DNA of 18,247 nucleotides from Desulfuromonas sp. (GTDB taxonomy: Bacteria; Desulfobacterota; Desulfuromonadia; Desulfuromonadales; SZUA-401), in NCBI GenBank assembly GCA_002869605.1, contig PKUI01000114.1, positions 1 through 18,247 on the forward strand, in the 5' to 3' direction. Shown one piece after another: positions 1 to 7,780 of this stretch. Under the pieces are notes generated by a model, which ran no database searches, had not been told where the DNA came from, and worked only from the letters and a program-made list of their open reading frames with translations. Position 1 is the stretch's first letter. The number at the start of each line of letters is the position of its first letter. Both the position numbers and the translations under genes were made by a program.

Positions 1-84
1 ATGGGGATCGAACCCACCGGGGACGGGATACGCCCCCCACCGGTTTTGAAGACCGGGCGCGGCACCAGCCTACGAACTACCTCC
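1..84 (-). tRNA. selC: tRNA-Sec (anticodon TCA), 3' end cut by the window edge
   Basis: On the minus strand the RNA begins GGAGGTAG at position 84, an 8-bp acceptor arm typical of bacterial tRNA-Sec. The anticodon arm reads CCGGT-CTTCAAA-ACCGG, giving a UCA anticodon that decodes UGA. It is followed by a long G/C-rich extra arm and a T arm TGGG-TTCGATC-CCCA. The segment lengths match E. coli selC almost one for one. The sequence stops one base after the T stem, so the 3' acceptor strand (expected CTACCTCC plus a GCCA-like tail) lies outside the window. This tRNA is charged with serine and converted to selenocysteinyl-tRNA for insertion at UGA codons with a SECIS element. It starts 20 nt after the yedF stop on the same strand, so the two may share a transcript. 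The call rests on the anticodon and the long extra arm. Confidence 0.93.
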
Positions 85-104
85 GTGATGCCTTTTTTTT
101 GTAG

Positions 105-689
105 TTACGGACGGATGATCCGCCCTGCGCTCTGCAGTGTTTCGATGGTCTCGAGCATATTCGATATCCGGCCGACAGCCAACTTTTCCTTGAGGTTGTA
201 GAACTCCAGGCAGAGGCCACAGGCGGCGATGTCGACACCATCGCAGGCGAGGCGGTTCAGCGCCTCGATGGTCTCGGCACCCTCAACCGTCAGCTTGACC
301 CCGGCGTTGAGGAACAGGATGGTGTCGGGGCGACTGCTCGCCTCGTTGAGCGTGATCAGGAAGTTGCGCAGCAGGATCCTGCCCAGTTCCGGATCCCCCT
401 CGCCGAGGCAGTCGGAGGTGACGAACAGCACCGTCTTGCCCTGGATGGCTGCCGCCCCTTCGTTGGGAAGCGGGCCCGCACCGGGGGTCAGGTTCAGGGT
501 GTGTTCGTCTCCGTTTCCCTCAGCGTCGACCGCGAAACCCATGCTGGTGGCAAGGCGCGATACGTTTTCACGCGCAGTTTCGTCATTGACCAAAACCGAC
601 AGCGTTCCTTCGGGGTTGTCGAGCAGTGCCTTGCGGGTGGCAATCACCGGGCCCGGGCACTGTTGGTTGCGGCAGTCGAGGGTTGTCAT
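105..689 (-). CDS. yedF: YedF-type selenium metabolism protein (TusA-like + DsrE-like domains)
   Basis: The product is 194 aa. Residues 1-70 are a TusA/SirA-like domain with the signature DCRNQQCPGP (Cys6, Cys11); Cys11 of the CPGP motif is the usual sulfur- or selenium-carrying residue in this fold. Residues about 85-190 resemble a DsrE/F-like domain (VLFVTSDCLGEGDPELGR, later CGLCLEFY) with further cysteines. This two-domain layout is that of the family called selenium metabolism protein YedF, found in selenium-using bacteria, where a role in handling reduced selenium has been proposed but the exact reaction is not settled. Its position 20 nt upstream of tRNA-Sec fits that role. The ATG is preceded by AAGGAG at good spacing, and a promoter candidate lies at 718-747. 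The CPGP residue is Cys here, not a UGA codon. Confidence 0.88.
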   Translation of the reverse strand: MTTLDCRNQQCPGPVIATRKALLDNPEGTLSVLVNDETARENVSRLATSMGFAVDAEGNGDEHTLNLTPGAGPLPNEGAAAIQGKTVLFVTSDCLGEGDPELGRILLRNFLITLNEASSRPDTILFLNAGVKLTVEGAETIEALNRLACDGVDIAACGLCLEFYNLKEKLAVGRISNMLETIETLQSAGRIIRP

Positions 690-717
690 GCGAGCTCCTT
701 GTGCTGAAACGGCGCTT

Positions 718-747
718 ACTATAACGGCAGAATAGGGGGGAATGCAA
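718..747 (-). promoter_or_regulatory. Candidate sigma-70 promoter for yedF (and possibly selC)
   Basis: On the minus strand TTGCAT (747-742) and TATAGT (723-718) are separated by 18 bp. The -10 matches consensus at 5 of 6 positions; the -35 is weaker. The start point would be about 20-25 nt upstream of the yedF ATG. The -35 hexamer sits between two runs of six C on the minus strand (six G on plus, 735-740 and 748-753). Confidence 0.5.
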
Positions 748-777
748 GGGGGGATATGTCGTGGAGCGCCGGAAAAA

Positions 778-1104
778 TTACGCGTGGTGGTCGATGAGCT
801 CGACCAGTTCGCGCAGGTCCCTGAATCCCATGAGGCGGGCGAGCGCCGACTGGAAGAGGAACGGCAGCGCCAGGAAGTAGAGTGCTACGGCGACGAGTCC
901 GAGCCAAAGGTCGATGCTGAATGCTGCGCCGTTGCCGAGGATGCATAGCAGCAGCCAGCTGATATCGATCAGGGTCAGGGCCAGGCGGTTCCTGGGGTAC
1001 CAGGTCGGGCGCCGCGTTTCGGGTAGTCTGCTACACAGATAGCTGAGTGACTGCAGCAGGGCGGCCAGAAACAGTATGACCGCGCTCAGGGTCGCAAGGG
1101 TCAC
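778..1104 (-). CDS. Small integral membrane protein of unknown function
   Basis: I do not recognise the family. The frame is open further upstream, but that part overlaps the end of rlmD. The most economical start is the GTG at 1104-1102, which overlaps the rlmD stop as GTGA, a common sign of translational coupling, and gives 108 aa. Two or three hydrophobic stretches are visible: residues about 3-20 (TLATLSAVILFLAALLQS), 42-57 (LALTLIDISWLLLCIL) and 63-84 (SIDLWLGLVAVALYFLALPFLF). Between the first two is a basic, Arg/Pro-rich loop (LPETRRPTWYPRNR). The C-terminus is soluble and acidic. It is probably an inner-membrane protein co-translated with rlmD. No functional residue can be named, and the start is not certain. 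Confidence 0.6.
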   Translation of the reverse strand: MTLATLSAVILFLAALLQSLSYLCSRLPETRRPTWYPRNRLALTLIDISWLLLCILGNGAAFSIDLWLGLVAVALYFLALPFLFQSALARLMGFRDLRELVELIDHHA

Positions 1105-2504
1105 GCCAACGGCTCGCTCGGTACCAATCGGGCCACGCTCTCGATGTGCGGGGTCTGCGGAAACATATCCACCGGCTGCACGCACTCGGTGGTATAGCCG
1201 AGGGTCAGCAGGATGGCAAGGTCGCGTGCCAGAGTCTCGGGGTTGCACGAGACGTAGATGATGGTGCGGGGTCTGAAGGCGACGATCGCCTCCAGGGCCT
1301 CTTTGTCGACTCCCTTGCGCGGCGGGTTGACGGTGACCACCTGGTCGGGGGGGAATTCGCCGACCAGATCGTCAAGCAATTCCGTGGTGTCTCCGGCGAG
1401 AAACCGACAGTTCTCAAGCTTGTTGAGGCGGGCGTTGTCACGTGCGTTACGCACCGCGTCCTCGACCACCTCGACGCCGACCACCTTGGCGGCGTCGCGC
1501 GCCAGGCCGAGAGCGATGCCGCCGATGCCGCAGTAGAGGTCAAGAGCGTGGTTGTAGGGGGCGAGGTTTGCCCATTTCCGCACCAGTCCATAGATCTGCT
1601 CGGCCTGTTCGTGGTTGACCTGAAAGAACGAGGCGGGTGAAATCGCCAGTCGGGTATCGCCGACACGGTCGCGCAGGGTCGCATGGCCGAGCATCTTCAG
1701 GGTTTCGCGGCCGAGCATCACGTTGCAGTCGCTGGCGTTGATGTTCTGCTGCACCGAGACCACCTCGGGGACCTTCTTGGTCAGCCACTTGGCGAGATGG
1801 GTAATCTCGCGATAGTTGCGTTCCGCGGTGACGAAGGTCACCAACGCCTGGTTGTTCGCCGGGCTGATCCGCACCAGCAGGTAGCGCAGCAGCCCTTTTT
1901 TCTTGCGCGCATCGTAGACCCAGAGCTTCTGATGTTCGATCTCTTCGCGCACCACCTTGATGATGAGGTTGATCAACGGGTGGTGCAGCGGGCAGTCGTT
2001 GAGGTCGACCACTTCGTGGCTGCCACGTCGGTAGATGCCGATCTTGACCTTGCCGTGAACCTTGGAGAGCACCAGTTTGGCGTGGGTGCGATACCCGAAC
2101 GGGTGCTGTGCAGCGAGCGGCTCATAGACCTCGACGCCTTTGAGCATGGCGTGGCTGCGCAGCGTCTGCACGACCGTCGCCCGCTTGACGCGCAGTTGGG
2201 CCGCGTAGTTCATGGCGATCAACGGGCAGCCGAGACAGGCGCGTTCCTGGTGGCAGGGCGGCTTGATGCGGTCCGGTGAACGCTCGAGGATCTTTTGCAG
2301 TCGGCCGCCCATGCGGCGCTGTCCGCGGTACTCGACGCTGAAACTGACCCGTTCCCCCGGGAAGGCTCCAGGGATACGCAGTTCCTTCCCTTCGAAACGC
2401 GCAAAGCCGACGCCCTCGTCGTCGAACGACTCGATGACGGTTTCGTGGAGGAGGGGCTCTTCGCGGGGAGTCGTCTTGCGCTTGCGAGGCGGGCGTGGAG
2501 GCAT
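1101..2504 (-). CDS. rlmD: 23S rRNA (uracil-C5)-methyltransferase, RlmD type
   Basis: This 467-aa SAM-dependent enzyme methylates C5 of uracil in RNA; the closest match is 23S rRNA U1939. A TRAM RNA-binding domain covers about residues 16-74. Four cysteines fit the [4Fe-4S] pattern of the RlmD group: Cys84, Cys90 and Cys93 (CHQERACLGC) and Cys171 (LNDCPL). The Rossmann methyltransferase domain carries DLYCGIGG (322-329) for SAM binding, NPPRKG (393-398), the catalytic Cys420 in SCNPETLARDL, and an Glu near 454 in PHIESVARL. The ATG is preceded by AAGGA at 6-nt spacing. It heads the leftward gene set and is divergent from ispG. Within the TrmA/RlmC/RlmD family the four-Cys cluster plus TRAM domain favours RlmD, though the exact target uridine cannot be read from sequence. 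Confidence 0.9.
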   Translation of the reverse strand: MPPRPPRKRKTTPREEPLLHETVIESFDDEGVGFARFEGKELRIPGAFPGERVSFSVEYRGQRRMGGRLQKILERSPDRIKPPCHQERACLGCPLIAMNYAAQLRVKRATVVQTLRSHAMLKGVEVYEPLAAQHPFGYRTHAKLVLSKVHGKVKIGIYRRGSHEVVDLNDCPLHHPLINLIIKVVREEIEHQKLWVYDARKKKGLLRYLLVRISPANNQALVTFVTAERNYREITHLAKWLTKKVPEVVSVQQNINASDCNVMLGRETLKMLGHATLRDRVGDTRLAISPASFFQVNHEQAEQIYGLVRKWANLAPYNHALDLYCGIGGIALGLARDAAKVVGVEVVEDAVRNARDNARLNKLENCRFLAGDTTELLDDLVGEFPPDQVVTVNPPRKGVDKEALEAIVAFRPRTIIYVSCNPETLARDLAILLTLGYTTECVQPVDMFPQTPHIESVARLVPSEPLA

Positions 2505-2555
2505 GGTGGTTCCTTTCGGTTGAGCTTTTACGGTGTCGCACCTTAAACCCCCATG

Positions 2556-2585
2556 AGTATACTGTCAATCGGTCAATCGTGTCTT
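2556..2585 (-). promoter_or_regulatory. rlmD: Candidate sigma-70 promoter for rlmD
   Basis: Minus strand AAGACA (2585-2580), an 18-bp spacer and TATACT (2561-2556). The -10 matches 5 of 6 and the -35 matches 4 of 6. It overlaps the -35 of the divergent ispG promoter candidate by two bases. An alternative -35, TTGACA at 2568-2563, has a poorer -10 partner. Confidence 0.4.
2564..2579. repeat. Tandem 8-bp repeat GTCAATCG x2
   Basis: GTCAATCG occurs twice back to back, inside the spacer of the rlmD promoter candidate and just upstream of the ispG -35. It could be a regulator half-site pair or chance. Confidence 0.5.
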
Positions 2586-2612
2586 GATTTTAGGGGCGGT
2601 GCTCGCTAAACT
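2584..2612 (+). promoter_or_regulatory. ispG: Candidate sigma-70 promoter for ispG
   Basis: TTGATT (2584-2589), a 17-bp spacer and TAAACT (2607-2612); each hexamer matches consensus at 4 of 6. Transcription would begin about 30 nt upstream of the ispG start. Confidence 0.4.
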
Positions 2613-2648
2613 CGCACCTCGCTTATTTAGTCTTCCGAAGGAATGTGG

Positions 2649-3716
2649 ATGCCGAGAGAAACCCGCCAGATCCACGTCGGTGATGTCGCCATCGGTGGCG
2701 ACGCCCCGGTGAGTGTGCAGTCGATGTGCAACACCGACACGCGTGATGCTGTCGCGACCCTGGTACAGGTGCGCGCCCTCGCTGCGGCGGGTTGCGAGAT
2801 CGTGCGCTGTGCGGTGCCGGATCAACAGGCGTCCCGGGCCCTTGCGGAGATCGTTGCTGGCAGTCCGATCCCGGTGATCGCCGATATCCACTTCGACCAC
2901 CGCCTTGCCCTGGCGTCTCTGGCGGCCGGGGTGCATGGGTTGCGGTTGAACCCCGGCAACATCGGCGGTCGTTCCAAGGTCGAAGAGGTGGTCTGTGCCT
3001 GCCGCGAGCGGCGGGTGCCGATCCGTATCGGTGTCAACGGCGGATCCCTGGAGAAGGAGCTGCTCGAGAAGTATGGCCACCCGACTCCCGAGGCGATGGT
3101 CGAGAGCGCCCTCGGACATGTCCGGATCCTCGAGGAACTCGGTTACGACCAGATCAAGGTGAGCCTCAAGGCCTCCGATATCGGGCGTACGGTCGAGGCC
3201 TACCGGTTGCTGGCGGCCGAGGTCGATTACCCGTTGCACATCGGCATCACCGAGGCCGGGACCACCTGGAGCGGGACCATCAAGAGCGCCATTGGTCTCG
3301 GCGTGATGCTGTATGACGGTATCGGTGACACCCTGCGCGTTTCCCTGACCGGCGACCCGGTGGAAGAGGTGAGGGTCGGCTTCGAAGTTCTCAAGAGCCT
3401 CGGTCTGCGCGAGCGTGGACCGGTGTTCGTCAGCTGTCCCACCTGCGGTCGCTGCCAGGTCAACCTGATCGAGGTTGCCGAAGAGGTCGAGCGCCAACTG
3501 CACGACCTGCCGGTGCCGCTCACCGTTGCGGTGATGGGCTGCGTGGTCAATGGCCCCGGTGAGGCACGCGAGGCCGACATCGGCATTGCCGGCGGCAAGG
3601 GGCAGGGGTTACTGTTTCGTAAGGGCGAGGTGGTGCGCAAGGTCCCGGAAAACGATATGGTCATCGCGCTGGTCGATGAGGCTCGGCGTCTGGCCGAGGA
3701 ACATCAGAACCGTTAA
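2649..3716 (+). CDS. ispG: 4-hydroxy-3-methylbut-2-enyl-diphosphate synthase (IspG/GcpE)
   Basis: This enzyme catalyses the penultimate MEP-pathway step, reducing 2-C-methylerythritol cyclodiphosphate to HMBPP with a [4Fe-4S] cluster, in the cytosol. I place the start at the second ATG (2649), giving 355 aa, because AAGGA (2638-2642) is 6 nt from it but directly abuts the upstream ATG at 2643. The N-terminal TIM barrel is evident (GGDAPVSVQSMCNTDTRD, ADIHFDHR, RLNPGNIG, GVNGGSLEKELL, ITEAGTTWSGTIKSA). The C-terminal cluster domain has Cys263 and Cys266 (SCPTCGR), Cys298 and Glu305 (GCVVNGPGEA). These are each seven positions before E. coli Cys270, Cys273, Cys305 and Glu312, so all cluster ligands and the catalytic Glu are present. 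DUF1015 and Dabb genes follow within 40 nt each, suggesting one transcript. Confidence 0.96.
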   Translation: MPRETRQIHVGDVAIGGDAPVSVQSMCNTDTRDAVATLVQVRALAAAGCEIVRCAVPDQQASRALAEIVAGSPIPVIADIHFDHRLALASLAAGVHGLRLNPGNIGGRSKVEEVVCACRERRVPIRIGVNGGSLEKELLEKYGHPTPEAMVESALGHVRILEELGYDQIKVSLKASDIGRTVEAYRLLAAEVDYPLHIGITEAGTTWSGTIKSAIGLGVMLYDGIGDTLRVSLTGDPVEEVRVGFEVLKSLGLRERGPVFVSCPTCGRCQVNLIEVAEEVERQLHDLPVPLTVAVMGCVVNGPGEAREADIGIAGGKGQGLLFRKGEVVRKVPENDMVIALVDEARRLAEEHQNR

Positions 3717-3721
3717 CGAAT

Positions 3722-3733
3722 CCCGCATGCGGG
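3722..3733. repeat. 12-bp perfect palindrome CCCGCATGCGGG
   Basis: It lies 5 nt after the ispG stop and about 20 nt before the next start codon. There is no U-run, so it is not a terminator. It may be a weak mRNA hairpin or operator between ispG and the DUF1015 gene. Confidence 0.5.
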
Positions 3734-3752
3734 TTTGAAAGAGAGAAATGCC

Positions 3753-5093
3753 ATGAATTTTGAGGCCATCGGCTTGATGGTACCGAAGATTCTCCTCCCC
3801 AAGGCCGGCACCGATATGCGTCGCTGGGCGGTGATCGCCTGCGATCAGTACACCTCGGAGCCGGAATACTGGGACAAGGTGCGCGAGGAGGTTGGAACTG
3901 CGCCGTCGACTCTCGACCTGATCTTCCCCGAGGTCTACCTGGAAGATGCCGACAGTGAACAACGGATTGCCACGATCAATGCCGCCATGCAACGTAGCCT
4001 CGATGAGGAGATTCTCGAGGAGCAGCCTAGCGGTTTTGTGCTGCTCGATCGCAAAACGTCCGAGGTTCCTTCGCGCAAGGGGCTGGTTTTGGCCCTCGAC
4101 CTCGAGTGCTACGACTACAGTGCCGACTCGAAGTCGTTGATTCGCGCCACCGAGGGGACCATTCTTGATCGCCTGCCGCCGCGCATCAAGGTGCGCAAGC
4201 AGGCCGCCATCGAACTGCCGCATATCATGGTGCTGATCGATGACCCCGGGAAAACCGTGATCGAGCCGCTCTTCGAACAGCAGCATGAGCTGCTTTACGA
4301 CTTCGAACTGATGCAGAACGGTGGGCACCTCAAGGGTTGGCGCGTGTCGGAGGAAGAGAGCCTCCGCCAGGTCGGCGAGGCGCTGGGGCGGCTGGCTGAT
4401 CCTGAGGCATTTGACGCCAAGTACGACGTACAGGGTCGTGCCGAGGTACTGTTCGCCATGGGAGATGGCAACCACTCCTTTGCCACCGCCAAGGCAATCT
4501 GGGAGCAGCTCAAGGAGGAGACGGAGGACCGCGACGCCATCATGCAGCATCCGGCGCGCTGGGCACTGGTGGAGCTGGTCAACGTCCACGATCCCGGCCT
4601 CGAGTTCGAGCCGATCCACCGTGTGCTGTTCGGTTTGAGTTACGATGACCTGGTCAATCGTGCCGCGGCGTTTTACTCAGCCCGCAGTGAGCGCTTCCGG
4701 GTGGTCGAGTGCGCCGCCGGCGAGCGCGACGCCAAGGCCGTGGCCGAACAGCAAGCCGGTCATCATGCGATTCCCTTCGTCGCCGGTGAGCGCAGCGGCG
4801 TGTTCGTGGTCGAGAATCCCTGTCGCGTCCTGGTGGTCGCGACTCTGCAGGAGTTCTTCGACAGCTACCTCAAGGAGCGCGAGCGCACTCGCATCGACTA
4901 TATCCATGGGGATGCCGCGGTCAGCAACCTCTGCGGGCAGGAGAACAACGCCGGGTTCTACCTGCCGGCGATCTCCAAGCACGATCTGTTCAGAACCATC
5001 ATTCTAGACGGCGCTCTGCCGCGCAAGACCTTCTCCATGGGCGAGGCCGATGAGAAACGTTTTTACCTCGAATGTCGCAAGATCACACCTTAA
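3753..5093 (+). CDS. DUF1015-family protein (COG4198), function unknown
   Basis: The product is 446 aa. A longer frame begins at a TTG (3735), but the ATG at 3753 has GAGAG at 7-nt spacing. The protein matches my memory of the DUF1015/COG4198 family: an N-terminal IGLMVPKILLPKAGTDMRRW stretch followed by CDQYTSEPEYW, a central IELPHIMVLIDDP, and the family hallmark AMGDGNHSFATAKAIW at residues about 235-250, where Asp238, Asn240 and His241 look like active-site or metal-binding candidates. Related proteins are often encoded near serine-biosynthesis genes, but none is seen here. There is no signal peptide or membrane segment, so it is presumably a cytosolic enzyme of unknown reaction. It sits 36 nt after ispG and 26 nt before the Dabb gene. 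Confidence 0.85.
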   Translation: MNFEAIGLMVPKILLPKAGTDMRRWAVIACDQYTSEPEYWDKVREEVGTAPSTLDLIFPEVYLEDADSEQRIATINAAMQRSLDEEILEEQPSGFVLLDRKTSEVPSRKGLVLALDLECYDYSADSKSLIRATEGTILDRLPPRIKVRKQAAIELPHIMVLIDDPGKTVIEPLFEQQHELLYDFELMQNGGHLKGWRVSEEESLRQVGEALGRLADPEAFDAKYDVQGRAEVLFAMGDGNHSFATAKAIWEQLKEETEDRDAIMQHPARWALVELVNVHDPGLEFEPIHRVLFGLSYDDLVNRAAAFYSARSERFRVVECAAGERDAKAVAEQQAGHHAIPFVAGERSGVFVVENPCRVLVVATLQEFFDSYLKERERTRIDYIHGDAAVSNLCGQENNAGFYLPAISKHDLFRTIILDGALPRKTFSMGEADEKRFYLECRKITP

Positions 5094-5119
5094 ACGGCTG
5101 ACGATAAAGGAGAGACGAA

Positions 5120-5410
5120 ATGATTCAGCACGTAGTGTTTTTTAAGTTCAAACCCGAAACAACCGATGAGCAGATCGACGCTATCGCCGATGGCTTGTCC
5201 GGGCTTCCCGACAGTATCGAGGAGGTCCGCGGCTTCGTGTTCGGGCGCGACGTGATCCGTTCGGAGCGTTCCTACGATTTTGCCCTGGTTTCGACCTTCG
5301 ATGACCTCGAGGCGCTCGATCGTTACCAGGTGCATCCTGAGCACCAGAAGGTGGTGGCCTTGGTCAAGGCGGCTGCTGAGAGCGTGGTCGCGGTCGATTT
5401 CGAGATCTGA
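5120..5410 (+). CDS. Dabb-domain (stress-responsive A/B barrel) protein
   Basis: This 96-aa protein begins MIQHVVFFKFKPETTDEQID, the usual opening of the Dabb (dimeric alpha/beta barrel) family, and contains the later YDFALVSTFDDLEALDRYQVHPEHQKV segment with the conserved Tyr and His-Pro. Family members are dimeric ferredoxin-like barrels with varied or unknown roles, from small-molecule binding to olivetolic acid cyclase-like catalysis. The ATG has AAAGGAGAG upstream at good spacing. It ends the ispG transcription unit and is followed 28 nt later by a strong terminator. Confidence 0.9.
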   Translation: MIQHVVFFKFKPETTDEQIDAIADGLSGLPDSIEEVRGFVFGRDVIRSERSYDFALVSTFDDLEALDRYQVHPEHQKVVALVKAAAESVVAVDFEI

Positions 5411-5437
5411 GTTAACCTGTTAGCAGGTATAACGGTG

Positions 5438-5465
5438 AAGGCCCCGCTTTTAAGCGGGGCCTTTT
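5438..5465 (+). terminator. Rho-independent terminator of the ispG unit
   Basis: A 12-bp stem, AAGGCCCCGCTT / AAGCGGGGCCTT with a TT centre (5438-5463), runs into a short T stretch (TTTT, then GCGTTT). Its position just after the Dabb stop fits. Confidence 0.85.
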
Positions 5466-5566
5466 GCGTTTATCCAAAGAGTTATTTTCCTCGAGGGTTT
5501 GAGGGCTGTTGTGTTTTGGGAATTGTGCCCGGATATCCCTGTTGGGCATGGCTGTTTTTGTGCGAC

Positions 5567-7561
5567 TTATCCCGTGGGGTTCATGGTGGCTGAGGCGTCG
5601 TGGGAGGGTTCTTCGAACTCGACCCAGAAGGTACAGCCGCCGCCGGGGGTTTCTTCGACCCAGGCCCCGCCTCCATAGGTCTGCGCCACCTTCTGTACAA
5701 TCGCCAGGCCTATTCCCGTCCCGCGCGTGTTGCACGATGTTGAGCCGCGTTCGAAGAGCCTGAAGATACCTTCTCTTTCCTCTTCGGGAATGCCCTGCCC
5801 ATGGTCGCGTACATAGAAGCGGACCTTGTCGCCGCGAGATTCTGCACCAATTTCTATCGGTTCATCTTCGCTCTTCGAATAGCGGATGCTGTTGCTGATC
5901 AGGTTGGCAAACACTTCATAGAGCTGTGATTCAGGGAGCGACACCAGTGGGAGCGGGTGGATATCGAAACAGGCGAACTCCTCTTCGCTGAAGCACTCCT
6001 TGAGGTTGTACAGCACCTGCTGGATGACATCCTGGCTCGATATCGGGCTGTCCGGACGCTCTAGGTATCCTGATTTCGACAGGGTCAACAGGTCTTCCAT
6101 ATGCTCAAGCATCTTTTCTGCCTGGGCTTCTATCTCGTCAATGTAGCCGATGGCCTCCTCATCAAGTTTGTCCCGGTGTTGTTCTTTGAGGAGTTGCGCG
6201 TAGCCTATGATCGGAGCCAGCGGGGCGCGCAGATCATGGGAGACGGTATTGACGAACGTTTCGAGTTCCCAGTTGGCGCTGCACAGTTGTGCCTCGGTTC
6301 GACGTAACGATTCAACCATCTCTTCGAGCACCCGTCCGAGGGCCTGAATCTCCCTGGTGCCGCCGATCGGGATATCCGCTGCGGCCAGGCCTTGGCTCTC
6401 GATCGTTCTTGCTGCCCGGGTCAGGCGCCAGAGCGGTTTTGTCATGCTGCGGGCCAGAAAGAGTGCGATGAGCATGGCGACGGCAAAGGGGAGCAGGGAG
6501 AGGAGCATGATCCGATTTTGCAGCTCGATACTTGGCCTGGTCAACTCGTCGAGATACATGCTTGAGCCTATGTACCAGTCGAGTGGTTCAAAATAGGTGA
6601 TAAATGCGCGCTTCTTGAACCGGTACTCTCCCTTGAAGCCCGGTTTATCCCAGATGTAATCGATCGACTGGTCGGGGGTGCGTGACGCGGCCATCAGGTC
6701 ATCGACCAGGGGGGCCTGGGTTGCCGGATTAACGAGTGATGCAAACTCCTTCTTTTCCAGGTGGGGGTGGATCAACATTTCCCGTTTCCCGTTGAAAAGA
6801 AACATGTAACCGGTGTTGGCGACTCTGACGTTCGCAAAGGTTTTTTTCAGCTCGAGGATGATTGCGGAGAGCCGTTTTTGTGTTTCGCTCTCAATGTCGT
6901 CTATATAGACACAGGTACCGAGAACCCAGTTCCATGGTTTGAAGAGGCGAACGTAGGAGATCTTGGGCTGTTGTTCGGTGAGCCCCTCGGCGGTCGGTTT
7001 CGGCCAGAGGTAGTCAACGAAGCCTTCTCCCCATTGGTCGCAGACGTTAACCGCCGCGCTGAACAGGTTTTCGTTTATTCCTTGAGCCGTATTGAACATC
7101 GGGTTGTCCAGCACCTTGCCGTTGAGCTCGGGAAGGGTCGGGTGCATGATCATGCGGGGGACGGGGCGCTGCATGTCATTGATCCAGAAGTAGCCCACGC
7201 CATGGTCATAGCGCAGGCGGCGGATGGTCTCGCTGGCCATGCGGCGTGCTTGTTCGGGAGAGAGTTCCTTGTTGAGTTGTTTGTGATGATTCTCTTCCAG
7301 AGACGAGAGGGCGATGTCGATGATGTTCTCGAGCTCCGCTTTACGTCTTTCGAGGGTGGTGGCGCGGTGAAAAAGGAGACTGTCGTATTCAGTCGATACG
7401 CTTAGGGAGATGGCGTGGAGCAGGTCTCGGGCATGACGTTCTCCTGCAGAGGTAATCGCCTCTGTCATTTCGTTTTTGGCGAGCAAAAATATCGATAGCA
7501 CCGTCAGGGAAACGGTTGCGGCGACGACCAACAACAATCTGGATCGTAGCGATCGATACAA
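5567..7561 (-). CDS. Orphan sensor histidine kinase with tandem Cache-like sensor modules and HAMP
   Basis: The product is 664 aa. The start is TTG (7561-7559), supported by AGGAG at 7-nt spacing. Layout: TM1 at about 8-28; a large periplasmic part with two Cache (sCache_2-like) modules, the first around YFWIND (124-129) to WVLGTCVY (212-219), the second around GYMFLFN (251-257) to LDWYIGSSMY (327-336); TM2 at about 350-370; HAMP to about 420; HisKA with His442 in SHDLRAPL; HATPase with N553/N557 (N box), DHGQGIP (586-592) and GTGIGL (614-619). All catalytic boxes are intact, so it should autophosphorylate. Repeated Cache modules usually sense small organic ligands outside the cell. No receiver domain is attached and no response regulator gene adjoins, so its partner is elsewhere. 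No clear terminator follows. Confidence 0.92.
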   Translation of the reverse strand: MYRSLRSRLLLVVAATVSLTVLSIFLLAKNEMTEAITSAGERHARDLLHAISLSVSTEYDSLLFHRATTLERRKAELENIIDIALSSLEENHHKQLNKELSPEQARRMASETIRRLRYDHGVGYFWINDMQRPVPRMIMHPTLPELNGKVLDNPMFNTAQGINENLFSAAVNVCDQWGEGFVDYLWPKPTAEGLTEQQPKISYVRLFKPWNWVLGTCVYIDDIESETQKRLSAIILELKKTFANVRVANTGYMFLFNGKREMLIHPHLEKKEFASLVNPATQAPLVDDLMAASRTPDQSIDYIWDKPGFKGEYRFKKRAFITYFEPLDWYIGSSMYLDELTRPSIELQNRIMLLSLLPFAVAMLIALFLARSMTKPLWRLTRAARTIESQGLAAADIPIGGTREIQALGRVLEEMVESLRRTEAQLCSANWELETFVNTVSHDLRAPLAPIIGYAQLLKEQHRDKLDEEAIGYIDEIEAQAEKMLEHMEDLLTLSKSGYLERPDSPISSQDVIQQVLYNLKECFSEEEFACFDIHPLPLVSLPESQLYEVFANLISNSIRYSKSEDEPIEIGAESRGDKVRFYVRDHGQGIPEEEREGIFRLFERGSTSCNTRGTGIGLAIVQKVAQTYGGGAWVEETPGGGCTFWVEFEEPSHDASATMNPTG

Positions 7562-7712
7562 GAGAGGTCTCCTGTCAGAGGGGTGTCTGGCTAAATTTCA
7601 ATTTTAACAGATTCGTGGGCCCTCGTTGCAGTCATGTAACTCCCTCTTGGATAAAGAGAAATAACTTCCAGGGGAGTCCGTTGGTAAGACTTGAAAGAAT
7701 CCTTATTTCTGC

Positions 7713-7742
7713 TTGACTTGTTTTTACCAGATCGGGTAATGT
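7713..7742 (+). promoter_or_regulatory. Candidate promoter of the Met-rich small membrane protein gene
   Basis: TTGACT (7713-7718, 5 of 6 to consensus), 18-bp spacer, TAATGT (7737-7742, 3 of 6). A start point near 7750 would exclude the ATG at 7739 and leave the one at 7781, supporting the start chosen for that gene. Confidence 0.45.
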
Positions 7743-7780
7743 CAATTTACAAACAACGTTCTACTCTAAAAGGGGCCGCA

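Noticed and set aside
85..91. Reading the tRNA 5' end as GGCATCAC at 92
   Set aside because: This would leave the D-arm region nine nt too long. Starting at GGAGGTAG (84) gives segment lengths like E. coli tRNA-Sec.
105..689. An in-frame UGA selenocysteine codon in yedF or neighbours
   Set aside because: The presence of tRNA-Sec prompted a look, but the CPGP residue is an ordinary Cys codon, and none of the recognised proteins is truncated at a UGA in a conserved position.
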